From contig JAAUSR010000008.1 of the NCBI GenBank assembly GCA_012032555.1, forward strand, positions 47,734 to 111,733: 64,000 bases of DNA. The letters run 5' to 3'. Position 1 is the first letter of the stretch, and every line of letters starts with the position of its first letter. Below the pieces are notes generated by a model, which saw nothing but the letters and a program-made list of their open reading frames with translations, made no database searches and was not told where the DNA came from. Position numbers and translations under genes: made by a program. Below are positions 46,156 through 56,048 of the stretch, piece after piece. Source of the DNA: Thioploca sp. GTDB taxonomy: Bacteria; Pseudomonadota; Gammaproteobacteria; Beggiatoales; Beggiatoaceae.

Positions 46156-46731
46156 CTATGGATCAAAGGTAATTTTTTCATAGACTTCCACCAGGAGTAA
46201 TTGGCAAGCGAGTATGTCCAAATGGATCACGCCTTCGGTTCCTTTGGCTTCATTGAGTAGCCAACTATCTTTGTCGTAGCGTTGATAATGTTCAATATGG
46301 ATTTCGTCTTGAGCGACCAACAAATAATCGTTCAGTGAATCCAAACTGCGGTAATGTTCAAACTTCTTGCCTCGATCATAACTCTCTGTGGATTCTGATA
46401 GAACTTCAATGAGTACGGCTGGGTTAAGCAGCGTATCCTTATGCTGGTCATCAAATTGCGGTGAACCACAAACAACCGCGAGATCCGGGTAAGTATACAA
46501 ACCGGTCGCGCTGACTTTAACTCGCATATCGTTGGCATAAATTTCACAGGGTCGTTGACGCAATTGGTTGTAAAGCAAAGTTGCGATACTAATAACAATT
46601 AGGTTATGCGCCCGGCTCGCCCCGGTCATGGCGAAAATTTCACCTTGATAGTATTCGTGCTTGGTTGGCGCTTGGCGTTCAAATTGTAGATAATCGGCTA
46701 GCGTTAGGTCAGTTTTGGGTTGCACCGTCAT
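46156..46731 (-). CDS. Uma2-family (DUF820) putative endonuclease
   Basis: 191 aa. PD-(D/E)xK-like fold: LTLADYLQFERQAPTKHEYY, YTYPDLAVVCGSP (the Asp), VLIEVLSESTESYDRGKKFE (the ExK) and LDSLNDYLLVAQDE. The family is expanded in cyanobacteria and Beggiatoaceae; its function is not established, though restriction-like or mobile-associated roles are suggested. No obvious partner. Terminator-like repeat copy 2 lies upstream. Confidence 0.92.
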   Translation of the reverse strand: MTVQPKTDLTLADYLQFERQAPTKHEYYQGEIFAMTGASRAHNLIVISIATLLYNQLRQRPCEIYANDMRVKVSATGLYTYPDLAVVCGSPQFDDQHKDTLLNPAVLIEVLSESTESYDRGKKFEHYRSLDSLNDYLLVAQDEIHIEHYQRYDKDSWLLNEAKGTEGVIHLDILACQLLLVEVYEKITFDP

Positions 46732-46763
46732 GAGTACGTCGTTCCTGTTAGAATTTTTTCCGG

Positions 46764-46822
46764 TAGTATAAACCTGACCGATTTCAAAAACCGGTCAGTT
46801 TTTTTGGAAAAATCACTACTTT
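46764..46822. repeat. Hairpin-bearing dispersed repeat, copy 2 (possible terminator)
   Basis: CTGACCG (46774-46780) pairs with CGGTCAG (46792-46798), followed by seven T. Matches the inverted copy at 15355-15420 over about 56 bases. On the plus strand it looks like an intrinsic terminator. Confidence 0.65.
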
Positions 46823-46870
46823 TTTAGCACTACCCGTCTTTAGGCTTGCGTATGTGCAACATACCGTTTG

Positions 46871-48706
46871 CTAACGGGTTAGCCATTGTTCTCCGGTCCA
46901 TTCATTCCTCCCCGGTCGAGGGGTGATATAAATCTGACCAGAGGGAATTTCTTGGATTCCATAACACCCGTTGAGATTCACTGCAACAGCGGCGTGATAA
47001 ACTTCCCCTTGAATTTCACTGCCTTTAGCCGGAATTGGTTTGGAAATAACGAGTTGTGGATTGGTAACCGCTTCACAAGTTCCAGCTACCACCGGTTCTG
47101 CTTGCCAAATATAGAATCCTTGAGTTCCGTATTCTGCTAGCGTTTCCCATCTAATCGCATCGGACTCGATAGTGAAAGATCCCAAGGTGGCTAAAGCGGG
47201 TTTCTGATATTCATAAGCGCCAATATCACAATGATTGCCGGCTGAACTTCCAAAGCGAGCCACACCACGTTGATCCAGACCATTTACAGGTTCAGCCGCA
47301 CAAATCGTATCATCACCAACATCAATAGCGGGACTGCCTCGCAGTAAAGCGTGAGTGAAAGTTGGACCGCCGTTATTGGCTAATGGCCCTAATTTGGGAT
47401 CGCCGGAGAAGGTGGGGTTACAACTGCCGTCGCCGATGAAGTTGTTGAGGTTGGTGTCAATAGTGCCCCAATCATCACAATCTCCATTGGTGTTGTTGGC
47501 GATGAGGGTGTTTTGAAGGTTTAAAATGCCTCTATTAAGAATACCACCACCCTCATCCTGTACAGATACGTTTTCTGATATAGTACTATTGGTAAGAGTT
47601 AAAGTGCCACCATCGTTATAGATCCCACCGCTCCTAGGCTCATCTGAGTTATCTTCGACTACATTTCTTGACACGGTACTATTGATAAGAGTTAAAGTGC
47701 CACCATTGTTATAGATCCCACCACTCCCAGGATTGTAGTTACTTTTGACTATATTCTCTGATACGGTACTATTGATAATAGTCAAAGTACCTCCATCATT
47801 GTTAATACCACCAGCAGGATCACCAGCGGAATTTTCTGACACAGTACTATCAGTAATGGTTAAAGTACCATCATTTATAATACCACCACCATTGTTCTTC
47901 ACAGTACTATTGGTTAAAATTAAAGTACTACCATAAATGTTTTCAATACCAGTACCCTTATTTTTTAATATTTTACTATTGGTTATAGTTACAGTACCAT
48001 GAAGATTACCGATGCCACGATCATCGTTTTCTGATACGGTACTACCGTTAACCGTTAAAGTTCCCTCATTATAGATGCTAAATTGTTCATTTCCTACCAC
48101 CATAATGCGGATGATATCACTATTGTTTCCTAATATTACCTTATTTAAGGCCAAAATATCCCCGTTATCAATGTCAATAGTACACTCATAATAACCCTCA
48201 TAAGTTTGTGACACCTGACTATTAGTAAGAGTTAAAGTACCAAGATTATGGATACCACCAGCAATTCCATTTTCATAACAATATGAGATGGCCTTTCCTT
48301 CAATAATCTTAACCCCATTAATTTTAACCGTTGCACCAGAGTCAATGTAGAAAACGTTAGTCTGAAAGTTGCCACTCAAAGTCAACTTCTCCGCCCCTGG
48401 CCCTTTCAAAATCAAATTGCTCGTAATCTTCAACTGAGCAGATAACGTGATAGTCCCATTTAATCCCACTAAATCAATCACATCATCACCACTGCCCGCC
48501 AAACAATCACCTACCCCAGCCGTATCTTGATTAGCATTGTCCAACGCTTCTCGTAAAGTACACTGACCGTCGGCTAGTGTTGTATCCTCTAAACTGTTGA
48601 CGATTATAGTCGCAGCGAATAACGATTGACCTAAACCACTAAACATCAGTAACCCCGTGGCTAAATAGTGGTCTCTTAACCAGCGGGGAAGTTGGGTTAG
48701 ATTCAT
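46871..48706 (-). CDS. Secreted parallel beta-helix protein with CSLREA and choice-of-anchor Q domains
   Basis: 611 aa. A signal sequence (HYLATGLLMFSGLGQSLFA) is followed by a CSLREA-type start (TIIVNSLEDTTLADGQCTLR, REALDNANQ) and about 12 short turns rich in GGTLTLTNSTVSEN, a right-handed parallel beta-helix. Next comes a choice-of-anchor Q region (NNGGPTFTHALLRGSPAIDV, DQRGVARFGSSAGNHCDIGA, YEYQ) and a C-terminal domain ending near GEQWLTR. Likely a large cell-surface or sheath-associated protein. A closely related gene at 62659 has lost its 5' end next to an IS. Its repeats create spurious ORFs on the other strand. Confidence 0.88.
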   Translation of the reverse strand: MNLTQLPRWLRDHYLATGLLMFSGLGQSLFAATIIVNSLEDTTLADGQCTLREALDNANQDTAGVGDCLAGSGDDVIDLVGLNGTITLSAQLKITSNLILKGPGAEKLTLSGNFQTNVFYIDSGATVKINGVKIIEGKAISYCYENGIAGGIHNLGTLTLTNSQVSQTYEGYYECTIDIDNGDILALNKVILGNNSDIIRIMVVGNEQFSIYNEGTLTVNGSTVSENDDRGIGNLHGTVTITNSKILKNKGTGIENIYGSTLILTNSTVKNNGGGIINDGTLTITDSTVSENSAGDPAGGINNDGGTLTIINSTVSENIVKSNYNPGSGGIYNNGGTLTLINSTVSRNVVEDNSDEPRSGGIYNDGGTLTLTNSTISENVSVQDEGGGILNRGILNLQNTLIANNTNGDCDDWGTIDTNLNNFIGDGSCNPTFSGDPKLGPLANNGGPTFTHALLRGSPAIDVGDDTICAAEPVNGLDQRGVARFGSSAGNHCDIGAYEYQKPALATLGSFTIESDAIRWETLAEYGTQGFYIWQAEPVVAGTCEAVTNPQLVISKPIPAKGSEIQGEVYHAAVAVNLNGCYGIQEIPSGQIYITPRPGRNEWTGEQWLTR

Positions 48707-48765
48707 AGTTTGAAACTCTCCTTTTTAGATTCGTAGGGTAGAACGAAGTGACAACCACTGTTATG

Positions 48766-48795
48766 GCGGGTTTCGCTGCGCTCTACCCACCCTAC
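48766..48795. repeat. Short dispersed repeat copy near the beta-helix gene
   Basis: GCGGGTTTCGCTGCGCTCTA continuing to CCCACCCTAC is nearly the same as 29801-29829. Confidence 0.55.
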
Positions 48796-48945
48796 TTTAA
48801 TAATTGCAGAACAAAATTAAGCCGGAGTATTGTGGCATACAATCAATTTTTTGTCTTTTACGCAAGTGTCCAATTAACGTAATAATTTGATAAATAACAT
48901 TTTTCCATTTAATTTAATTATTAATGATGTGGTTTATTGCGGCGG

Positions 48946-49050
48946 AATTTGACGATGGTGTCAAATTGGACTATTTAAGAGGTAAAAAAATTTGACAAAA
49001 GTGTCAAATTGGACAAAGTTTATGCCAACTCATTTGACAGATCTGTCCAA
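48946..49050. promoter_or_regulatory. Cluster of three palindromic sites, possible operators
   Basis: Site 1: AATTTGAC (48946-48953) and GTCAAATT (48960-48967). Site 2: AATTTGACA (48989-48997) and TGTCAAATT (49002-49010), both followed by GGAC. Site 3: TTTGACAGATCTGTCCAA (49033-49050), with a perfect 12-bp core GACAGATCTGTC. A related half-site, TGTCCAATT, occurs at about 48867. The spacing of about 43 bases between sites 1 and 2 is four helical turns. The binding protein is unknown. Confidence 0.6.
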
Positions 49051-49162
49051 TAGCAAATTGAGTGTGGGAATTAATTTGTGATGAAATTTTTTTATTTATA
49101 GATAAATAAATGTTATAATTAATTAGTATAAAGTTCAGTTTCGCTCTTCTCACCCTACAAGA

Positions 49163-49289
49163 TTACTGCTTTACTCCCCCTCCTTACTAAGGAGGGGGTC
49201 GGGGGGTGGTTAAGAAAATCAAGGCTATTTCACACCCCAACCCTCCTTAATTAAGGAGGGGAGAACAAAATGCTTAACTTAAAGGTAGA
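49163..49289. mobile_element. MITE copy 3, decayed left end
   Basis: TTACTGCTTTACTCCCCCTC through CTTAACTTAAAGGTAG. The interior CCCCCTCCTTACTAAGGAGG and the right TIR GCTTAACTTAAAGGTAG match copy 1; about 16 bases of the left TIR are missing. No target duplication seen. Confidence 0.7.
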
Positions 49290-49489
49290 AATTTTCCCTT
49301 TGGCGGTATTTATTTTGCTAAGGGGTAAGCTATTCTGACATCCGACTTCATCCCTAGTTAAGGGGGTGAATTAAACAGCGATTTGGAATTCGATGAAGTC
49401 TCGATCTAACCGCCTAATTTAATCCCCATTTAACCCCATTGAAGGTAGGAATGTCATCACAAATCATGTTTTATTTGAAAGGTTTGACT

Positions 49490-49978
49490 ATGAAAAATTC
49501 TTTTTATTTTGATTCACCTTCAACGACCAAAAGAAGGAATAGTACTCGGATAATATTTTTGCTGGTTTTATTATTAATATTAATCAGTTATATTGCAATT
49601 CCCCAAGTGATTAATTCGGCTCCAATAGCGGCTGTTGAAAATTCAACTACACAAGTGGTTAAAGTCATTCCATTACCGGATTTGAATAAAATAAAAATGG
49701 CCCAACAGCAAGTTGAATCCGAGCAGGAAGTAGCCCATTTATTACACCAACAACATCTGGATCCTTTGGCGAAGTATATTGAAATTAATCGTCTCAATGA
49801 AGCCAAAACTCCCTATGTTGAACAAGTTAAAATGGAATTGGCGCAAAGATGTAGCCAAGTTGAAAACCACTATCAATCGATGAAAACAGACCGGGTTACC
49901 TTAAAAAATTTGAAACAAGGGTATGGATATGCTTGCCCAGTGGTGGTTGAGCGGTTAACAAAAACCTTAACTAAATAA
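49490..49978 (+). CDS. Small membrane-anchored protein of unknown function
   Basis: About 162 aa from ATG 49490 (AAAGG upstream; a TTG at 49439 would add 17). A short cytoplasmic part with basic residues is followed by one membrane helix (STRIIFLLVLLLILISYIAIP, about 20-40). The rest is an extracytoplasmic helical, Gln- and Val-rich segment with two Cys (RCSQVENH, YACPVVVERL). Not recognised. A terminator follows at 50001. It lies between the palindrome cluster and the FHA-type gene. Codon use looks normal. Confidence 0.65.
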   Translation: MKNSFYFDSPSTTKRRNSTRIIFLLVLLLILISYIAIPQVINSAPIAAVENSTTQVVKVIPLPDLNKIKMAQQQVESEQEVAHLLHQQHLDPLAKYIEINRLNEAKTPYVEQVKMELAQRCSQVENHYQSMKTDRVTLKNLKQGYGYACPVVVERLTKTLTK

Positions 49979-50000
49979 TTTTAGTTAGGTAACCTGGCGT

Positions 50001-50034
50001 GTCGGCAACCCTTTGCCGACCGACATTCTTTTTT
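50001..50034. terminator. Intrinsic terminator between convergent genes
   Basis: GTCGGCAA (50001-50008), loop CCCT, TTGCCGAC (50013-50020), followed after 8 bases by a T-run to 50034. It serves the plus-strand 49490 gene and perhaps the convergent minus-strand gene ending at 50053. Confidence 0.75.
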
Positions 50035-50052
50035 GTACACGGATAAAGCGAT

Positions 50053-51972
50053 TTAGTGAGTAGGTAAATAAGTTTGTAAGTCATCAGGTGCATTGGGTAA
50101 TCCACCTCGACCAGTTAAGATAAAACGACTCCATTGAGTAGTGGATCGATTGGCACATTGTTGTTTTATTAAATTACTGGCATCAAGAAATTCGATGGGT
50201 AAAGTACTGGGATCAACGCTATAAATATTATCAATTTTGACATCACCATCTAATCCGGTTTCCGATGAAGCTGTTATGGAACTCCTAATCAATTTCATAG
50301 GAGTAGCGGCAATAATCAACACCAGTCCACCATCTCCAGCGCTAGCATTGGCTATGATTTTGCTGTCCTGCAAGCGAAATAAAGCGGGACTCCCAATGGC
50401 CAAATTTCCCCCCTTGCCTTGACCGGCGCTGACTGTTGCACTGATTTGGCCATGATTCACCTCAACACGGTTATGCGCACCGATAACGATATTACCTCCT
50501 TTTGCTCTATCCGCTGCGGTAGAAATACGACCTTGGTCTATTGCTAAGATATTGGTATTAATATAAATGTTACCGGCGTTGCCGATTCCTTTACTATCCG
50601 CTGAAATAAAAGCATCATCACAGATACGTAGGGTATCACCCATTTGCAGATAAATACTACCGCCTTGTCCACGACCGGAAGTGCTGTTGTCCACTTTACT
50701 ATTAACACCGCTCAAATTGAATTCTTTAGCACTAATAGCAATACGACCGGCGTTACCGGCTTGATCTTGATCGCCCTCTGAACTGGCTTGAATAGCCGCA
50801 GAAAAATCCGTGGTACTGGTTAGAGAAATATTATCACTCGCTTCAATAGTAATATTGCCTCCCCGCCCAGGACCAAAAGTAGTCGTGCTGATAGAACTAT
50901 TTTCCAAATCTAAATCCTGCACTTTCAAGGTAACATCACCGGCATTACCGGACTGTGGTTTAGTTCCCAATGAACTAGTAACAATGGTACTATCTCCAGA
51001 TAGTGTCGCTTTACCGTCAACTTCAATAGCAATTTGACCACCTTGTCCCGGACCGAACACGCGACTATCAATACTAGAACGATTGTTCAGATGCAATTCA
51101 TTCGCTTTAATAGCGATGATGCCCCCGTTTTGGTCTGCTTCTGTATTAGCAATAATGGCACTATTATCGATTTCAAATTGACCACCACGAATGTAAATAT
51201 CACCAGCACCTTGTTTACCGACATCAATAGCCGCATCGTTGGCCAAAGTAATTTTACCCAGTTGCTCTTGAGTATTGACGACTAAGTCATGCGGGGTGGT
51301 GGTTATCTGATTACCCGAATTAACAGCGGCTAAATTAATACGCCCAGAAATTGCCCGTAAGTGACCGCCATCAATATTAATATTACCGCCCAATAATGAT
51401 AAACTTTTGCCCATACGCGTTACTAATTCACTCCCCTTAATTTCGATTGAACTCGGTATGGGATCTAAAAAACCAAAGGCGGAAGGTGGAGCACTGACTA
51501 AAAGACTCTGTGCTAATTGGCGAGTTTCAAGGGTACCAGTTTGACCTAAATATAGTTGAGTCGCGGTACTAATATGTAAAGCGCCCGGCAAATCCAATTG
51601 AGTGTGCGGTCCAAAAATAAAACCATCTGGGTTAATGAGATATAAATCTGCTTGCGGAATATCAGCCACGATTTTGCCATCAATAATAGAACGTTCGCCG
51701 CCGGTAATTCGACCAATAATATTTTCAACAGAGGGTGGTCCAGAAAAAGTAGCTATTTCTTCTTTATTTAAATTAAAGAATTTAAAACTGTGAAACAAAT
51801 TACCCCCTTGTTGTTGTCCCAAGTCGGCGGTAATATCAAAACGGGGTCCAGGTAATGTTCTTGCTGGACCTAAAGTGCCATCAAATACAACTTCAGCTAA
51901 CAATGAAGCGGTGTTTAACAGCAGTAATCCTAAGCTTATTCCCCAAGCTAGCCAATGAATGCGATTTCGCAT
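50053..51972 (-). CDS. Filamentous-haemagglutinin-type exoprotein (TPS secretion domain)
   Basis: 639 aa. A signal peptide (WLAWGISLGLLLLNTASLLAE) is followed by a haemagglutination activity/TPS domain (about 30-160, FNLNKEEIATFSGPPSVENI, IGRITGGERSIIDG, ADLYLINPDGFIFGPHTQLD, typical of FhaB-like N-termini). Beta-helix repeats follow (LNNRSSIDSRVFGPGQGGQI), ending in a short Cys-containing tail. This is the class secreted by TpsB (FhaC/ShlB) partners; none is adjacent. Such proteins act in adhesion or contact inhibition. It follows the CHAT gene by 90 bases on the same strand. No C-terminal toxin is seen. Confidence 0.88.
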   Translation of the reverse strand: MRNRIHWLAWGISLGLLLLNTASLLAEVVFDGTLGPARTLPGPRFDITADLGQQQGGNLFHSFKFFNLNKEEIATFSGPPSVENIIGRITGGERSIIDGKIVADIPQADLYLINPDGFIFGPHTQLDLPGALHISTATQLYLGQTGTLETRQLAQSLLVSAPPSAFGFLDPIPSSIEIKGSELVTRMGKSLSLLGGNINIDGGHLRAISGRINLAAVNSGNQITTTPHDLVVNTQEQLGKITLANDAAIDVGKQGAGDIYIRGGQFEIDNSAIIANTEADQNGGIIAIKANELHLNNRSSIDSRVFGPGQGGQIAIEVDGKATLSGDSTIVTSSLGTKPQSGNAGDVTLKVQDLDLENSSISTTTFGPGRGGNITIEASDNISLTSTTDFSAAIQASSEGDQDQAGNAGRIAISAKEFNLSGVNSKVDNSTSGRGQGGSIYLQMGDTLRICDDAFISADSKGIGNAGNIYINTNILAIDQGRISTAADRAKGGNIVIGAHNRVEVNHGQISATVSAGQGKGGNLAIGSPALFRLQDSKIIANASAGDGGLVLIIAATPMKLIRSSITASSETGLDGDVKIDNIYSVDPSTLPIEFLDASNLIKQQCANRSTTQWSRFILTGRGGLPNAPDDLQTYLPTH

Positions 51973-52061
51973 GATAAATTAGAAAGGTATTAAAGATAAA
52001 GTTGAATTGATTTCATTTCATAACAAACCTATAACCCATTATCCTAAAAATAAGTTACTCA

Positions 52062-54556
52062 TCATTGCCAATGACCGATTAACAAAAAAGGTGCCCATAA
52101 AGCCGGGTGTTGATAACGACTGTCCTGCAATAAAAATTGTTGTGCCAGTTGTAAAGACCTGGCTTTAGATTGTTTTTGTTGATGTAATTGGCGATAAAAT
52201 TCCCTAATCAAAATCGCCGTCGCTTTATCATCAATGAGCCACAAAGTGGCCAAAGCACTTCTAGCGCCGGCTTTAAGGGCAATACCAGCTAATCCTAATG
52301 CCGCTTGTTCATCCCCAACCGCTGTTTGACAAGCACTTAAGGTTAATAATTCTACTGATTGATTGCGACGTTCGTGAAGTTGAATAAACTGTTTTAATTG
52401 ATTAATGGTTAGTTTCCCATCATAAGTCAGTAAAAAAGTTTTTTGCGGATCGCTATCGAATTGACCATGAGAAGCGATATGTAGAATAGAATACGGCGTA
52501 TTTTTTAAGGCTTTGCAAAATTGTCTACTGTAAATTCTTGATCCAGAAGCAAGGAAGCGTCTTCTTGATATAATTGTTGAATATCACGGGTTTCTGCAAT
52601 GACATTCGCTAATGCCGGATAATCTTGTACACTTTGCGATAATCCACTAATGAGAATTTTCGCCGCCGCTGGGGAATTAGAATCGGGTGCCGCTAAAGTG
52701 AGACTCGGAAGAGTCGCTATGGCATATTGAGTAATCAAAAATTCTTGACCATCATGCAAAGCGGCCAACGGAATCGTGCGCAATACCCCATCTGGGACGA
52801 TAATCAAAGTCGTTATTTGGTGAGTAGTTAACGTCGGTGTTAATGGTGCTATCAACCAACGGTATAAACGTTGGGCATACGGTAAAAAAGCCATCGTCTC
52901 CTGAGTTTCTAATTCAAACCGAAATTCATTGATTTCATCTTTTAAAATGGTCGCGGGAATAGGTATACTGACTCGTTGAATTAAACCCTTGCCTAAACTT
53001 AATAACCACTCAGTCCGATCGGCAAATAAAATGGGATAAAGTAAAGCCGTGTGCGCCGGTTGGAATTTTAAAATTGGTTGTTTATAATTATTCTGTGTGA
53101 CACATTCATCACGAAAGTAATCTTGTAATTCAAAGGTTTTCATCAACTCTATCGTGTCAAGCACTTGCTTAAACCCAGGTTGAGGGTCGTTCGCTTGCTC
53201 AGCACGCTGCAACAGTAAATCAGCGAGTTCTAAATAAATGGGACCTAAACGTTCTCGAAAAGGTTGTGAGGTTTTACGGTAACCAATAGCTAATTCCTGG
53301 CGAACCGGTTGTAAACTATTAACAGCCTGTTGGTAAGCTTGAATGGCTTCTTCGAGTTGTTGCTGCTGTTTAAATAATCGTCCTAATTGCCACTGCCAAC
53401 GATAAAGAATTTCTGAACCTTGTTCGGCTTGACTGAAGAAAGAATTTTTATCTTGTTTAGCATAGAAAATGGCTTGGCGAGTTAAACGTAAAGCTTCTGC
53501 ATCGTGTTGTTCTATTTCATTTAAATGTCCTAGATAACCGTAAGCATAAGAAATAAGACGTGAATGTGCCAGTTGTTTGGCAATCTTTAGCCCAGCGGTT
53601 AAAGTATGATATGCTATTTCTTGTAAATCAGCTCGATTTTGAAGAGCCGTTGCCGGGAGTAACTTTAAAAAGCGATCACTTAATTGGCTATGGACCTGTT
53701 CAGCCCAAGCACCAATACTAATCAAACTAAAAGCTTTGTCGTAATTATCCGCAACCGGTTCTAGTTGTTGTTGAGCTAACTGTAAACTGGTTACCGCTTG
53801 ATTCCATCGCGCTAATTTTAAATAAGCATAGGTTTTATTAGTGAGTATACGAGTAGCTAACAACCAGTCGCCAGCTTGTTTAGCTAAGTGGATACCTTGC
53901 TCATAAACAGCGAGTGCTTTAGCATAATAAGCTTCTGCTGCCAACACATTTCCTTCTTGATTCAAGAGGATAGCTTGTATTAACTGCGGTGTTTGAGAAG
54001 ATAAGAGCGATTTGCCTTGATTAAGATATTGACGTGCGGCCTTATCTTGACGTTGAGCGAGTGATATATCGCTTAAGCTGATAAACAATTTCACCCCTAT
54101 CTCAGCCAGTTCCTCTTTCATAGTGGTAGCGGTTGAGGTATCATTTTGAGCTGTTAGAAAAAGCGACTTAGCTTGTAAAAGGGTATCCAATGCGGATGGA
54201 GATAACCCTAATGCTTGATAAGCATTGCCAATTTGGATCCAAAGATTAATTTGTTGGGAAGGGTTCAAATTATCAGTCGTTAATAGCGATTGCCAATGGC
54301 GGATAGCTTGTTCAAATTGTCCCCGTTGTGAAGGAATCGTTCCCGGTTCCAACGCGGGATTTGCCAGTACAGATAAAACGAATAAACCATTGAAACCCAG
54401 TATCATTCCAACTTGATATGGCTTAAACATGAAAGCAAACCATTGAGATAATAAGTAAATCATTAATAATACGGCCAGGATTATCATGTTGTTTAGCAAT
54501 CCTATGGTTTTCAAGCGAAAGTATGACACGATACCAAAAAAAAGATTATAATTCAT
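52062..54556 (-). CDS. TPR-CHAT protein, frameshifted once
   Basis: 831 aa with one base restored. The N-terminus has membrane or signal segments; a better start may be ATG 54430 (MFKPYQVGMILGFNGLFVLS). Next is a TPR region (about 75-460). Then a CHAT (caspase-HetF) domain carries the His in YSILHIASHGQFDSD and the Cys in TLSACQTAVGDEQAAL, the catalytic dyad of CHAT proteases. The open frame from 54556 stops at 52505; the CHAT core continues in the next frame to 52062. One missing base in the A4 run 52517-52520 explains it. Adjacent to an FHA-type exoprotein, a pairing seen in cyanobacteria and Beggiatoaceae. Substrate unknown. Confidence 0.85.
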
Positions 54557-54635
54557 TTGAACTAAAATCAGTTAAATTTCCTAACTGGCCATAAATTGGC
54601 ATAAATTATTACGAGCGAATTATTTGCAAATCTTC

Positions 54636-55571
54636 ATGAAGCGACTGGGTATTTTCTTAATGGGACCAACCGCAGCTGGCAAAACTGACCTAGCGATTAC
54701 GCTCGTGAAACAGTTGCCGTGTGATATTATTAGCGTTGATTCGGCGATGATTTACCGAGAGATGAATATTGGCACCGCTAAGCCCAGTGCGGAAGTTCTT
54801 GCTCAAGCACCACATCGTCTAATTGATATCCGCGATCCGCTGGAATCTTATTCAGTCGCGCAATTTTGCCAAGAAGCATTGGCTGAAATTCAAGCGATTC
54901 AGTCGGTGGGTCGAATTCCCTTATTAGTGGGTGGCAGCATGCTCTATTTTCATAGTCTACAACAAGGGCTATCTCCGTTGCCACCAGCTGATTTGCCAGT
55001 ACGGCAGCATCTGCAACGGGAAGCTGAAGAGTTGGGGTGGCCGGCTTTACATCAACGTCTGGTTCGGATTGATCCCCTGGCAGCACAACGGATTCATCCC
55101 AATGATTCTCAACGGATTCAACGGGCACTTGAGGTTTACGAAGTATCGGGCTATACCATGACTACATGGTATGCTCAAGCCGTCACTCAACCGCAGTTAC
55201 AACCCCTGTTGAAATTAGTGCTTTGTCCAGAGCAACGTTCCGTTTTACATGCTAAAATAGCACAACGGTTTAATATGATGTTGGCTCAAGGTTTAATTGC
55301 CGAGGTAGATAATTTATTTCATCGTGGTGATCTAACAGCGGATTTACCCGCTATGCGTTGTGTGGGTTATCGACAAGTTTGGCGTTATTTGATGGGTCAG
55401 ATCGATTATACCAACTTGGTAGAAGCAGCGATTAGCGCCACGCGTCAAATGGCCAAGCGGCAACTGACTTGGTTACGTACTCAAGCGGATGCGATTTGGT
55501 TTGATAGTCAACAATCACAAGTGAGCAAAAATATCTTGAATCAGATAGAAAAAAACGTTACTTTTTCCTAA
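54636..55571 (+). CDS. miaA: tRNA dimethylallyltransferase
   Basis: 311 aa from ATG 54636 (a TTG at 54624 is less likely). MiaA adds dimethylallyl to A37 of UNN-decoding tRNAs. P-loop GPTAAGKTDLA, DSAMIYREMNIGTAKPS, ALAEIQAIQSVGRIPLLVGG, and AAISATRQMAKRQLTWLR are characteristic. It starts the conserved miaA-hfq-hflX-hflK-hflC cluster. Confidence 0.97.
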   Translation: MKRLGIFLMGPTAAGKTDLAITLVKQLPCDIISVDSAMIYREMNIGTAKPSAEVLAQAPHRLIDIRDPLESYSVAQFCQEALAEIQAIQSVGRIPLLVGGSMLYFHSLQQGLSPLPPADLPVRQHLQREAEELGWPALHQRLVRIDPLAAQRIHPNDSQRIQRALEVYEVSGYTMTTWYAQAVTQPQLQPLLKLVLCPEQRSVLHAKIAQRFNMMLAQGLIAEVDNLFHRGDLTADLPAMRCVGYRQVWRYLMGQIDYTNLVEAAISATRQMAKRQLTWLRTQADAIWFDSQQSQVSKNILNQIEKNVTFS

Positions 55572-55685
55572 ACCGGTTAAAACAGCTACTTATTTAAGTG
55601 TACAATAAAACTGGGATAAATTAATGGGCATCAAGCAAAATTATGCGAGGGAAGTCGTTTCAATGATAATAATATGGAGAATATT

Positions 55686-55964
55686 ATGAGTAAAGGGCAA
55701 TCACTACAAGACCCTTTTTTAAATGCATTACGTAAAGAACGGGTACAAGTTTCTATTTATTTAGTCAATGGCATTAAGCTACAAGGTTATGTAGATTCAT
55801 TTGACCAATTTGTCGTGTTACTTAAAAACTCAGTGAGTCAAATGGTATATAAACATGCTATTTCGACTATCGTACCCGCACGAAATGTCAAGATTAGCCA
55901 TGAGGAAGAAGGCGGCACGCCGGCTGAAGAAGAAGTGTCACCACCGCCACCAACTCCTGAATGA
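55686..55964 (+). CDS. hfq: RNA chaperone Hfq
   Basis: 92 aa from ATG 55686 (GGAG 7 bases upstream; a further ATG at 55674 is open). Sm1 [20 protein letters not shown] with [20 protein letters not shown], and Sm2 [12 protein letters not shown] are all Hfq signatures. The C-terminal tail is acidic and proline-rich ([11 protein letters not shown]). It matches small RNAs to mRNAs. The spacer to hflX is 84 bases. Confidence 0.97.
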   Translation: MSKGQSLQDPFLNALRKERVQVSIYLVNGIKLQGYVDSFDQFVVLLKNSVSQMVYKHAISTIVPARNVKISHEEEGGTPAEEEVSPPPPTPE

Positions 55965-56048
55965 CGACGTGTTAGGAAATGTCACTTCATCAAACTTGAG
56001 GAGGAGGAAATTACTTGCTCTGGTGAAATTAACTAAGAGGTAATAAGT

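Larger units (their letters stand above)
48707..49489. other. Regulatory-looking spacer with palindromes and a MITE
   Basis: 783 bp upstream of both the beta-helix gene (minus) and the 49490 gene (plus). It contains the dispersed repeat 48766-48795, three palindromes at 48946-49050, a third MITE copy at about 49163-49289, and a second C-rich, G-rich patch near 49350-49380. No gene or RNA is recognised. Confidence 0.6.
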
